A program made the position numbers and the translations under genes. This document shows, one piece after another, positions 34,740 to 42,775 of a DNA stretch of 64,000 nucleotides (positions are counted from its first letter, which is position 1; each line of letters starts with the position of its first letter). The stretch comes from Pedobacter sp. PLR. Its GTDB lineage: Bacteria; Bacteroidota; Bacteroidia; Sphingobacteriales; Sphingobacteriaceae. The stretch spans positions 1-64,000 of the forward strand of contig NZ_JAPIVQ010000010.1 of NCBI RefSeq assembly GCF_026239675.1, given 5' to 3'. Below the pieces are notes generated by a model. It made no database searches. It saw only the letters and a program-made list of their open reading frames with translations, and had not been told where the DNA came from.

Positions 34740-35930
34740 TTACTTTATAAGCTGTCCCTGCTTTAAACCTGCTGGTTTATAGATGAATTGCAAATAAACC
34801 AGGGCAATCAGCGTAATTCCTGTACAGGCATAAAAAGTAACAGGTATCATGGCCAGATCATCAATAAACAACCAGCCGGCTAGTAGAGCACCCAAACCAA
34901 TTCCGGCTTCGAGGGCGATATACATGGTGGCCATAGCTTTTCCGCGGTGATGCGGATCGCTGAGGTCAACTGTCCATGCAGTTGCTGTTGGAGACAACAT
35001 TCCTGTTGCCACACCGTACAGTGCAGAAGCCGACATGAGCATGAAAGAGGTGTCTGCCAACGCGATCCATAAGGTTGAAGCCGCAAGGAGTACTAAGGAG
35101 AACTTTAAGATTACTGGTCTGCCGTAATTGTCGGAAGCCTTGCCTGCTACAAAGCGTATCAAAAGAGATGTTAAAGTGAACACCATAAAGAACATCCCTT
35201 TATTACTGGTGCCCAGGGCTTTACTCCAATCAGAAATAACCGTTAGGATAGCGCCATAACTGATATACGTCATGAAAATGATAATCACGGAAGGGATCAC
35301 TCTCCATTCAATAATGTCTTTCCTGTTGATCTTTAAATGACTAAACCTGAATCTCTCTTTATTGGGAAGGGTTTCTTTCATATTCGCCAGGATCACAATA
35401 GACAATAAGGCGAAAAGAGAAGAACAATAGAAAAGGATATTGATATCGAAATGATCAGTGATTAAACTCCCGATTGCAGGGCCTATAGCTAGTCCGGTGC
35501 TAAAACAAACACCGTGTACACCCATGGCTTCTCCCCATCGGTTAACCGGCACCAGATCTGCTACATAAGCTGCGGTAGCTGTAGGTTTAAATCCGGTAGA
35601 AAAGCCATGAATTAATCTTAAGAAAAGGAAACCTGCAACGGTGGTTAGCATCGGGTAAAGGAATCCGCACAGGAAGCAAACCAGAGAGCCTACAGCCATT
35701 ACCGGGACTCTTCCAATGGTATCCGTTAGTTTACCGCTAAAAGGTCTGGAAATCCCTGCAGTAAGCGTAAACAGGGCAATAATAAAACCTTTGTACTCCG
35801 CGCCACCCATCGACGTTAAGTAAGCGGGCAGCTCGGGGATCAGCATATTAAAGCTGGCAGAAAAAAGAAAGGAGCTTAAGCAAACCAGACCAAATTGAAA
35901 GGTATATATAGAACCGGAAGATTGTTGCAT
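34740..35930 (-). CDS. MFS transporter
   Basis: 396 residues with about 12 membrane helices. The signature GKLTDTIGRVPVM follows helix 2, and the matching GKASDNYGRPVIL sits in the second half. RLIHGFSTGFKPTATAAYVADL is typical of drug-efflux-type MFS members. Direction and substrate cannot be deduced. The gene has an unusually structured leader with two perfect hairpins at 35981-36002 and 36044-36059. The symporter gene lies downstream on the same strand after 108 bases. Confidence 0.88.
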   Translation of the reverse strand: MQQSSGSIYTFQFGLVCLSSFLFSASFNMLIPELPAYLTSMGGAEYKGFIIALFTLTAGISRPFSGKLTDTIGRVPVMAVGSLVCFLCGFLYPMLTTVAGFLFLRLIHGFSTGFKPTATAAYVADLVPVNRWGEAMGVHGVCFSTGLAIGPAIGSLITDHFDINILFYCSSLFALLSIVILANMKETLPNKERFRFSHLKINRKDIIEWRVIPSVIIIFMTYISYGAILTVISDWSKALGTSNKGMFFMVFTLTSLLIRFVAGKASDNYGRPVILKFSLVLLAASTLWIALADTSFMLMSASALYGVATGMLSPTATAWTVDLSDPHHRGKAMATMYIALEAGIGLGALLAGWLFIDDLAMIPVTFYACTGITLIALVYLQFIYKPAGLKQGQLIK

Positions 35931-35980
35931 TGAAAAAGGATGAATAAAGGGCCAAAGATAAGAGAAAAACTGTTTTAGTA

Positions 35981-36002
35981 CCCGGTTTGTTTTTAAACCG
36001 GG
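35981..36002 (-). promoter_or_regulatory. Leader hairpin of the MFS gene (stem 1)
   Basis: A perfect 8-bp GC-rich stem (CCCGGTTT / AAACCGGG) with a 6-nt loop, about 50 bases before the MFS start. With the next hairpin it suggests a structured 5' leader. It matches no riboswitch consensus that I know. Confidence 0.5.
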
Positions 36003-36043
36003 AAGAAGTACCGTAAATGTAGTTCAGCTCGCTAAACCCGCCC

Positions 36044-36059
36044 CTCAGTAACACCTGAG
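36044..36059 (-). promoter_or_regulatory. Leader hairpin of the MFS gene (stem 2)
   Basis: CTCAG (36044-36048) and CTGAG (36055-36059) pair around a 6-nt loop, about 115 bases before the MFS start and next to the GC-rich stretch GGGGCGGG on the minus strand. The surrounding region is otherwise AT-rich. Confidence 0.4.
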
Positions 36060-36193
36060 AGACCAGACAAAAAAACACCAATACTTCTATTTTTATTAGT
36101 AATACCCACTGTTAAACTAAAATATTTAGTATAATTGTATCCTCATCGATATCTGGTTGATTAATTATTAAATGGAATCTAATTCAAAAAGAC

Positions 36194-37051
36194 ATGGTAA
36201 TTGTAAATGATTTGCTGCACGGAAATGTAGAACTTCCTGAAGTTTTTGCTGATCTATTGGCTAGTCCGGCTTTAAAAAGGCTGGCTGGGGTACATCAAAG
36301 TGGTGCGATATTTCTGGTTAATCCGGAGATCAGCCATACCCGCCTGGAACATTCAATTGGCGTGATGTTGCTGATCAGGAAGCTTGGCGGTACGGAACTG
36401 GAACAGATTGCCGGTTTACTTCATGATATCTCCCATACGGCCTTTTCACATGTAGGCGATTATGTTTTTAAAAATAAGGAAGAGGATTATCATGAGGAAA
36501 TGTTTGCAGAGGTTCTGATGAACTCAGAGATCCCTGCTGTGCTCCGCAAACATGGTTATCATCTGGATCAGCTATTAGATGGCGGGTTCCCGCTTCTGGA
36601 GCAACCTTTACCACATCTTTGTGCCGACAGGCTGGATTATACCCTGAGGGACTCCCTGCATGCCGGATTGATCAACAGACCGGCAGCGAAATTATTCCTG
36701 GAGCATATCACCATACAGCGGGGCTACATCGTGGTGACCAATGAGGAACAGGTCACCTGGATCAATACACTTTATGAGCGTCTAAAGAAAGAGGTCTTCC
36801 AGCTTCCACTTCACCTTTATGCCAATCAGCAGATGGCCGTCTTAATCAGGGATTTTCTGAGAAATGGATTTCTTCAGGAAGCAGACTTATTTAAGGATGA
36901 TACTTTTCTCTTGAACAAAATCAGGAGTATCGCTCTGGGATATGAGGCAATTAAAGCGATTAAGACCTTAAAGGGTTATCCGGCTTTCCTAAAAAATGGA
37001 AGCAATCTAACGACCAAACTGAGAAACCTGAAAGCCATGCTTTCTATATAA
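36194..37051 (+). CDS. HD-domain phosphohydrolase (dNTPase-like)
   Basis: 285 residues. The HD metal-binding set is visible: His53 in RLEHSIGVML, His77-Asp78 in LLHDISHTAFSHVGDY, and a later Asp in CADRLDYTLRD. The N-terminal half resembles the dGTPase/SAMHD1 branch, but the protein is short. Members hydrolyse deoxynucleotides or nucleotide phosphates. The start MVIVNDLLHGN is the first Met. The gap to the divergent MFS gene holds that gene's hairpin leader. Confidence 0.9.
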   Translation: MVIVNDLLHGNVELPEVFADLLASPALKRLAGVHQSGAIFLVNPEISHTRLEHSIGVMLLIRKLGGTELEQIAGLLHDISHTAFSHVGDYVFKNKEEDYHEEMFAEVLMNSEIPAVLRKHGYHLDQLLDGGFPLLEQPLPHLCADRLDYTLRDSLHAGLINRPAAKLFLEHITIQRGYIVVTNEEQVTWINTLYERLKKEVFQLPLHLYANQQMAVLIRDFLRNGFLQEADLFKDDTFLLNKIRSIALGYEAIKAIKTLKGYPAFLKNGSNLTTKLRNLKAMLSI

Positions 37052-37059
37052 AACCCCTT

Positions 37060-37809
37060 TTATTTTACAACGGCTTTCTTTCCACCCAGATTAACTACTG
37101 CACCAATGGTGAAGATAGAATTTCCTGCGGTCATAAATTTCCGGTCTTTTAACCCGAAGTTACCACTGGAGGTATATTGTAGCTGTACGGCGTCACTCAA
37201 CCTCATACGGGTAAAGAATACCGGTTCAATAAACATATTGTCTTCTTTGGGCTGTCCGATGTTATTACTCAGAAAGGTATTCATACCCACATGGCTGATT
37301 CTGATCGCAGTTCCATAGTTCAGCGCGTACCTGTTTCCGAATAGCTTTAGGTATTTGTTCTTTTTAGAACTGTAGTTGACCTGGATAAATGTTTTTGTAA
37401 AGGAAACCTCCTCCTTCACACTACTAATTAATACATTATCATCGTACTCCCTGAAATTACGATCAGCTCTTCCACCGCCATATCCTGCATAAATTTCAAT
37501 AATCTGATCATTGTCTGGTCCAAAAGTATCGATATACCCCCCACCGAACTCTACTAATTTATGACGAAAGTCTTTGCTGGTTCGTTCATTCTTCATATAA
37601 GAACCGCTAAATAACACCCCGAAATGATTTGATACTGCATAAGCACCATTGATACTTGCATTTCCTTTCGGCGAGATGTGTAGCCCCGCACTCAGCTCCC
37701 CTTTTTCGCTCAACATAGGTGTATTAGGGACGTTAGGCATATATACTGAGGAGCAGGAACTCCACATAGCAGCAGCAAAAAACAGAGGGACTATCAGGTA
37801 TTTATTCAT
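37060..37809 (-). CDS. Predicted outer-membrane lipoprotein, beta-rich
   Basis: 249 residues from the Met at 37809. An upstream in-frame Met at 37839 lies before the signal peptide and is less likely. The N-terminus MNKYLIVPLFFAAAMWSSCSS has a lipobox ending at a Cys near residue 19, so it should be lipid-anchored. The rest is rich in alternating strands with aromatic residues, such as FGVLFSGSYM and YALNYGTAIRISHVGMN, resembling small beta-barrel-like surface proteins. I do not recognise a named family. It is convergent with the HD gene, eight bases apart. Confidence 0.75.
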   Translation of the reverse strand: MNKYLIVPLFFAAAMWSSCSSVYMPNVPNTPMLSEKGELSAGLHISPKGNASINGAYAVSNHFGVLFSGSYMKNERTSKDFRHKLVEFGGGYIDTFGPDNDQIIEIYAGYGGGRADRNFREYDDNVLISSVKEEVSFTKTFIQVNYSSKKNKYLKLFGNRYALNYGTAIRISHVGMNTFLSNNIGQPKEDNMFIEPVFFTRMRLSDAVQLQYTSSGNFGLKDRKFMTAGNSIFTIGAVVNLGGKKAVVK

Positions 37810-37962
37810 AGATTCCGGCATTAACAGACAAATAATCAAACGTGATTTTTACTTGTAAATTTCCTAAAAGTAGGGATTTGGGGTCGAATTTCATCGAATA
37901 ATACGGCCACTACAACCGAACAACCTACTGTACCGAAGAGCATTAGCTACATAAACACCAGA

Positions 37963-37978
37963 GTAACAGAGCTGTTAC
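37963..37978. repeat. Short inverted repeat in the non-coding gap
   Basis: GTAACAG AG CTGTTAC, seven-base arms with a two-base centre, lies just after the stop codon of the leftward DUF2784 gene. The rest of 37810-37983 shows nothing clear. Confidence 0.45.
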
Positions 37979-37983
37979 AGTGC

Positions 37984-38373
37984 TCATTTACACTGCTCTT
38001 TTTGGCTGTTTTTTTTCCTGAAAAAGTTAAGATAAACAGAAATAGATATGGATATCAGGAATAAACCAAGTGTTAACCCATCAATAAAGTCCGGATTGAT
38101 ATCGAAACCGGTCAGGCGATCCGCATAATATTTAACAAAAGAATTGGGCAAATTCTGTTCTCCCAGCTGTTCCTTAACCTGCCATTGCCAGTCTGTAACC
38201 GGGCAATACCCAATTCCGTACCAGATTCCTAAAATCAACCAGCAAGCTAAGGTGACAGCTACACCGTATAAATGTAGCCGTCTGGTCGCCGGAAATGCCC
38301 ATGCAAAGAGATTAAACCCAATTATTAATAAATGGATCAGGGTATAAAAGTAATCGAGGGCAATTAAACTCAT
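37984..38373 (-). CDS. DUF2784 family membrane protein
   Basis: 129 residues with three to four membrane helices. The pattern YTLIHLLIIGFNLFAWAF, then WLILGIWYGIGYCPVTDWQW, is characteristic of DUF2784. The GYCPVTDWQW segment is the most conserved part. Function of the family is unknown. It lies 31 bases after the ABC permease on the same strand, so it may belong to that transcript. Confidence 0.88.
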   Translation of the reverse strand: MSLIALDYFYTLIHLLIIGFNLFAWAFPATRRLHLYGVAVTLACWLILGIWYGIGYCPVTDWQWQVKEQLGEQNLPNSFVKYYADRLTGFDINPDFIDGLTLGLFLISISISVYLNFFRKKNSQKEQCK

Positions 38374-38404
38374 TTATGAATCTTTCTGTTTTAGATGAAT
38401 TGAT

Positions 38405-40975
38405 TTATGATTCTTTTCTTAGAATCTCCAAAGGTGGCTGATTTAACACGCTCCTGCTGCTGTAGAGACCGGTTAGCATCACTAATAATGGAATCGCAAT
38501 CAGGAATGCCAGTAAAGGTAAAATCTCAGGCGCATAATTACTTTTAAGCGCAAATACAGCGAGCGCCCAGCTGCCCAATATGGCCAGAATGATCCCTGCG
38601 GCTGTGGCAATGAATCCGAGGAAGAGGTATTCCAGACCGGTAATGGTCAGAATCTGTCTCCTGCTTGCCCCCATTGTCCTTAGCAAAACACTCTCTTTCA
38701 GGCGCTGTCCTTTACTGCTCATGACCGATGACAACAGTACAATCCATCCGGTAGCCATGCTAAAACCAGCCATAAACCGGATCACGAAATTTATCTTATC
38801 AAACAGACTATCAATGGTTTTAATAATCATATCTAAATTAACAATTGAAACGTTTGGAAACTGCTTCAAGACCTTGGCCTGCAAGTCAGCAGAACGTTTT
38901 GCAGCAGCAACATGGGTCATAAATACATAAAACTGTGGTGCTTGCTCCAGCACGCCCGTTGGAAATACCACCCTGAAATTAGGCTGCACTGTGTTCCAGT
39001 CGACCGTCCTGAAACTGCCCACTTTTGTCTTAACCGGCAACCCCTGAACATCAAACACAATTGAATCGCCAATGCGTACTTTAATTCTATCTGCATAAGC
39101 TTTTTCTAAAGAAATTAAAACTGTGCCATCCACCGGGGTCACACCAACCCATTTGCCCTCGCCAAGCACTTCTGTCGCTCTTAAATCCGCCTGATAGGAC
39201 GCCCTGATTTCCCCGCTAAACGCTCTGGAAGGTTTATTTCTACCGTTCTTATCTGTGGTGCTATCCCCATACTGTTCAGCATTCTTACCATTAATTTCGA
39301 TGATCCTCATGGTGACAATGGGCACCTCAGCTAAAACAGGCAAATTCTCCCTTTTCAATAGCTTTGCAAGTGGCTCTTTTTGTGCGGGCTGAATATCAAA
39401 AAGCACCATATTAGATTTTGTACCATTACCAGACACCGCCACCTTGTTTAAAAGCACACCCTGAACCAGATACAATGTGACAATAAAAAGCGTAGATAAA
39501 CCAATCGCTACACTAAGGATCATCGTTTGATTGTTCGGACGGTAAAGATTGGCAAAGCCCTGACGCCAGACATAGGCCATACGTTCAGGAATCATTTTTC
39601 TCAACACCAGCATCAGGAGTTTAGACTGGCCAATCAGTAGTAAAAAGGCCAGTAAAATTCCGATAACGAATGCCAAAGCCTGCATACTGTCCTTCATCTG
39701 CAAATAAGTAAAGCCATAAACGAAGCCAATAACCAACAGGTAAACCAACCATTTTAGCGGGTCCCTTGCAGGTTTAACACCCTCAAAAGAAGCTCTAATG
39801 GCATTTAAAGGGGAAATACTCCGGACAGAAATCAGGGATGGCAATGCAAATAGTACAGAGATGATCAACCCTGTAGCAAGTCCTTGTCCAATTGCCGACC
39901 AGGAAATCCCCATAGACAATTCAACAGGTATAAAATCTTTTAAGACCAATGGAAGTAAAAACTGCAATGCCGTGCCCAGAAAGGCACCGGTAATAGCGCC
40001 CAACAGTCCGATCGCTCCCACCTGAATCAGATAAATCAGAAAAGCTTCTTTTGCATTTAAACCCAGGCATCTTAAGGTGGCAATAGCAGCTAGTTTTTCT
40101 TTGATGTAGACCTGAATTGAAGTTCCTACTCCGATACAGCCTAGCAGCAAAGCAATAAAGCCAGATAATGCAAGAAACTGATTCAGGTTTTTAAAAGCCC
40201 TGCCGGTACTTTCTTTCTTTGTCGCCACCGTTTCATAACTCAATTGTGCTTTATCCAGTGATTGCTGATGACGCTTTAAATCTCTGTTTACAGTAAGAAC
40301 ATCTTTATATTTATAAAAATAACGGGATTGAATCCTGCTGCCAAGTTGTGTTAAGCCTGTTTGCTCCAGGTATTCCAGTGGAATATAGACTACAGGAGTC
40401 ACTGTACTGGCAATACCGGTTTGTCCGGGAACACTTTCCAGGCTACCTTCAATGACGAAACTCAGGTTGCCGATTTTGATAGAATCGCCGGGTGTTGCCT
40501 GATATTGCAGCATTAAGGTATGGTCTACTAAAGCCTTTCTACCAGTTTTAAAAGTACTTGCTGCATTAGATGGCAGCGTTTCTATATTCCCATAAAAAGG
40601 ATAATCTCCTGATAAGGCCCTGATTTGAACCAGGCGTGAACCTTCCCCTTTCATGAAATAAACCATGGATACAAAGTTTCGTTCCTTCGCACGCGCAGTT
40701 CCCAGTGTATCCAGTAAGGCCGTAACAGCCGGACTCAAAGGCCTGCGACTTTCAATGATCAGATCGGCGCCGGTCAGTGTCTTTGCCTGCTCATCAATGT
40801 CTCTTTGTAAATTGGCTTTGAAAGAATAAACAGCCACAAGTGCCGCAATCCCCAGAATAATGGAGGACATGAACAGCAAGAGCCTGGAACGGTTCTTCCT
40901 GGAATCCCGCCAGGCCATTTTTAGTAACCAGGAATAATTAATACTCCTTTTGATGTTTAAATTATGATCAGGCAT
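38405..40975 (-). CDS. ABC transporter permease, FtsX/YbbP-like
   Basis: 856 residues. An N-terminal membrane helix and a large MacB-like periplasmic region come first. Then a first FtsX core (LALSGFIALLLGCIGVGTSIQVYIKEKLAAIATLRCLG), further helices, a second periplasmic part, and a second FtsX core near the C-terminus (SSVMSSKGQRLKESVLLRTMGASRRQI). The two-core layout matches YbbP. Its start lies inside the end of the ATPase gene (8-base overlap). Family members do not transport in the usual sense but extract lipids or transmit mechanical force. The divergent esterase matches the E. coli ybbA-ybbP-tesA neighbourhood. Confidence 0.9.
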   Translation of the reverse strand: MPDHNLNIKRSINYSWLLKMAWRDSRKNRSRLLLFMSSIILGIAALVAVYSFKANLQRDIDEQAKTLTGADLIIESRRPLSPAVTALLDTLGTARAKERNFVSMVYFMKGEGSRLVQIRALSGDYPFYGNIETLPSNAASTFKTGRKALVDHTLMLQYQATPGDSIKIGNLSFVIEGSLESVPGQTGIASTVTPVVYIPLEYLEQTGLTQLGSRIQSRYFYKYKDVLTVNRDLKRHQQSLDKAQLSYETVATKKESTGRAFKNLNQFLALSGFIALLLGCIGVGTSIQVYIKEKLAAIATLRCLGLNAKEAFLIYLIQVGAIGLLGAITGAFLGTALQFLLPLVLKDFIPVELSMGISWSAIGQGLATGLIISVLFALPSLISVRSISPLNAIRASFEGVKPARDPLKWLVYLLVIGFVYGFTYLQMKDSMQALAFVIGILLAFLLLIGQSKLLMLVLRKMIPERMAYVWRQGFANLYRPNNQTMILSVAIGLSTLFIVTLYLVQGVLLNKVAVSGNGTKSNMVLFDIQPAQKEPLAKLLKRENLPVLAEVPIVTMRIIEINGKNAEQYGDSTTDKNGRNKPSRAFSGEIRASYQADLRATEVLGEGKWVGVTPVDGTVLISLEKAYADRIKVRIGDSIVFDVQGLPVKTKVGSFRTVDWNTVQPNFRVVFPTGVLEQAPQFYVFMTHVAAAKRSADLQAKVLKQFPNVSIVNLDMIIKTIDSLFDKINFVIRFMAGFSMATGWIVLLSSVMSSKGQRLKESVLLRTMGASRRQILTITGLEYLFLGFIATAAGIILAILGSWALAVFALKSNYAPEILPLLAFLIAIPLLVMLTGLYSSRSVLNQPPLEILRKES

Positions 40976-41657
40976 GGTTCAATACTAAATCAGCAACAAC
41001 TACACCTCCTTTTAATTTGATCATTCTATTGGTTTTTGCAGCCAGATCCAGATCATGGGTTACAATCACAAGCGTGGTCCCCGCCTCCCTGTTCAGATCA
41101 AACATCAACTTAATCACCTTATCACTGGTTTCAGCATCCAGGTTTCCTGTTGGTTCATCCGCAAACAATATAGCCGGCTGATTTGAAAATGCTCTGGCCA
41201 AAGACACCCTTTGCTGCTCTCCGCCGGAAAGCTGCACCGGATAATGCCCGGATCTGTCAGCGAGTCCAACCTTATCCAACAAATCCAGCGCGTGTTTCTT
41301 TATGTTCTTTTCCCCTCTCAATTCTAAAGGGACCATCACATTTTCCAATGCAGTAAGCGTAGGTAAAAGCTGAAAGTTCTGAAAGATAAAACCGACATAA
41401 CGGTTCCTTACAGCAGCCCTTTCATCTTCCGTTAAATGGTCTAAATCAATACCACTTAAAGATACTTTACCTGAACTTGAACGATCCAGACCAGCACATA
41501 AACCCAATAAGGTAGTTTTTCCACTTCCCGAGGGCCCTGTAATTGCAACAGTACTACCGGTTTGAATGGAAAAGTTGATCTGATCGAGTACCGTCAGTTT
41601 GTGACCTGCATTTTCGTAAATTTTACTTACGTTTTGAATGTTAAGGATATGTTCCAA
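40968..41657 (-). CDS. ABC transporter ATP-binding protein, YbbA-like
   Basis: 229 residues, the standard size for LolD/YbbA-type ATPases. Walker A is GPSGSGKTTL (41-50), the signature is LSGGEQQRVSLARA, and Walker B is ILFADEPTGNLD. The Q-loop lies in FIFQNFQLLPT. It overlaps the permease gene by eight bases, and the two surely form one transporter. The gap to the divergent tesA-like gene (41658-42004) holds AT-rich sequence with only a weak 5-bp hairpin near 41722, so a divergent promoter region is likely. Confidence 0.93.
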   Translation of the reverse strand: MEHILNIQNVSKIYENAGHKLTVLDQINFSIQTGSTVAITGPSGSGKTTLLGLCAGLDRSSSGKVSLSGIDLDHLTEDERAAVRNRYVGFIFQNFQLLPTLTALENVMVPLELRGEKNIKKHALDLLDKVGLADRSGHYPVQLSGGEQQRVSLARAFSNQPAILFADEPTGNLDAETSDKVIKLMFDLNREAGTTLVIVTHDLDLAAKTNRMIKLKGGVVVADLVLNHA

Positions 41658-42004
41658 AGCTTTGAGATTAAGATCTTGTGATGTATTAATTAATCAGGAT
41701 TGTAAAATTCTATATTTCGGCAATGCAAAAAGGCATTCCAGAGACAATACGGCTAAATATACTTAGTTTTAAGTGTTTTTGCTATCTCTTAAATGGATGA
41801 AAAATGTCGTAAACCTGCTTACCAATTATTTCCATATATCACCTGAATATATCCTGATCCCTGAAATGAGATTAATATGAAATAAACAGGTGTTTTTATT
41901 GCTAAAAAGTTGGTAACATTAGATTTAAACAGTATTAGAAATATGATAACATTGTAGATATTTGCTTAGACAAGTACTCAGGATATTTTAATAAATAATT
42001 ATAT

Positions 42005-42772
42005 ATGTTACAGTTCAATCTTAAAGGTTCTTTTGTTAAAATGTTTATATTTTCTGCAATGGCCTTAATGGCTTCCTGCACAGGAAATCAGGAATCTGGT
42101 GATACAGCAGGGAAAGCGAAACAAGACGCTGAAAAATCTGCTAAAAATGGAGCGGATCAGCAGGGCAACACGAATACTGCTGTAGGAAAAGAGAAAGACC
42201 AGACAGATCATGGTCGGGCGAAGGAAAAAACCATATTATTCTTTGGAACCAGCCTTACTGCCGGCTATGGTTTACAAGTAACCGAAGCATTTCCGGCTTT
42301 AATACAAGAGAAAATAATAGAATCGAAACTTCCTTACAAGGTGATTAATGCAGGGTTAAGCGGTGAAACCTCTGCCGCTGGTAACAATAGAATAGACTGG
42401 TTGTTAAAGCAACCCATAGACATTTTGGTGTTGGAACTAGGCGCTAACGATGGATTAAGAGGAATCCCTTTATCTGATACTAAAAACAACCTTCAGCAGA
42501 TCACTGATAAAGTAAGAAAGAAATATCCGGAGGTAAAAATTGTGCTGGCGGGGATGCAGATTCCACCGAGTATGGGTGCGAAATATGCTAATGAATTCAA
42601 ATCGCTTTTCCCGGAACTTGCCAGGAAAAACGATATGATATTGGTTCCTTTCTTGCTTCAGGGCGTTGGTGGTGTACCAGAGCTGAACCAGAAAGACGGG
42701 ATTCACCCTACAGCAGCCGGACAGAAAATCCTGGCAGAAAATGTATGGAAGAAATTAAAACCCATTTTATAA
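42005..42772 (+). CDS. SGNH/GDSL esterase, TesA-like lipoprotein
   Basis: 255 residues. A lipobox LMAS-Cys25 lies after a short hydrophobic segment, followed by a hydrophilic linker to about residue 72. The catalytic blocks are GTSLTAGYGL with Ser83, GLSGETSAAG, LGANDGLRG, and DGIHPTAAG with Asp231 and His234, the arylesterase/TesA pattern. TesA-type enzymes hydrolyse acyl-thioesters, lysophospholipids and aryl esters. Instead of a plain periplasmic enzyme, this one is lipid-anchored. It is divergent from the YbbA/YbbP-like genes, as in E. coli, and converges on the GH20 gene three bases away. Confidence 0.88.
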   Translation: MLQFNLKGSFVKMFIFSAMALMASCTGNQESGDTAGKAKQDAEKSAKNGADQQGNTNTAVGKEKDQTDHGRAKEKTILFFGTSLTAGYGLQVTEAFPALIQEKIIESKLPYKVINAGLSGETSAAGNNRIDWLLKQPIDILVLELGANDGLRGIPLSDTKNNLQQITDKVRKKYPEVKIVLAGMQIPPSMGAKYANEFKSLFPELARKNDMILVPFLLQGVGGVPELNQKDGIHPTAAGQKILAENVWKKLKPIL

Positions 42773-42775
42773 TGA

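Noticed and set aside
36003..36060. TPP or SAM riboswitch in the MFS leader
   Set aside because: The conserved core sequences of these classes are absent; only simple hairpins are present.
35848..36081. Leftward open frame of 77 codons across the start of the MFS gene
   Set aside because: It overlaps the MFS coding sequence in another frame and covers both leader hairpins; composition does not look like a protein.
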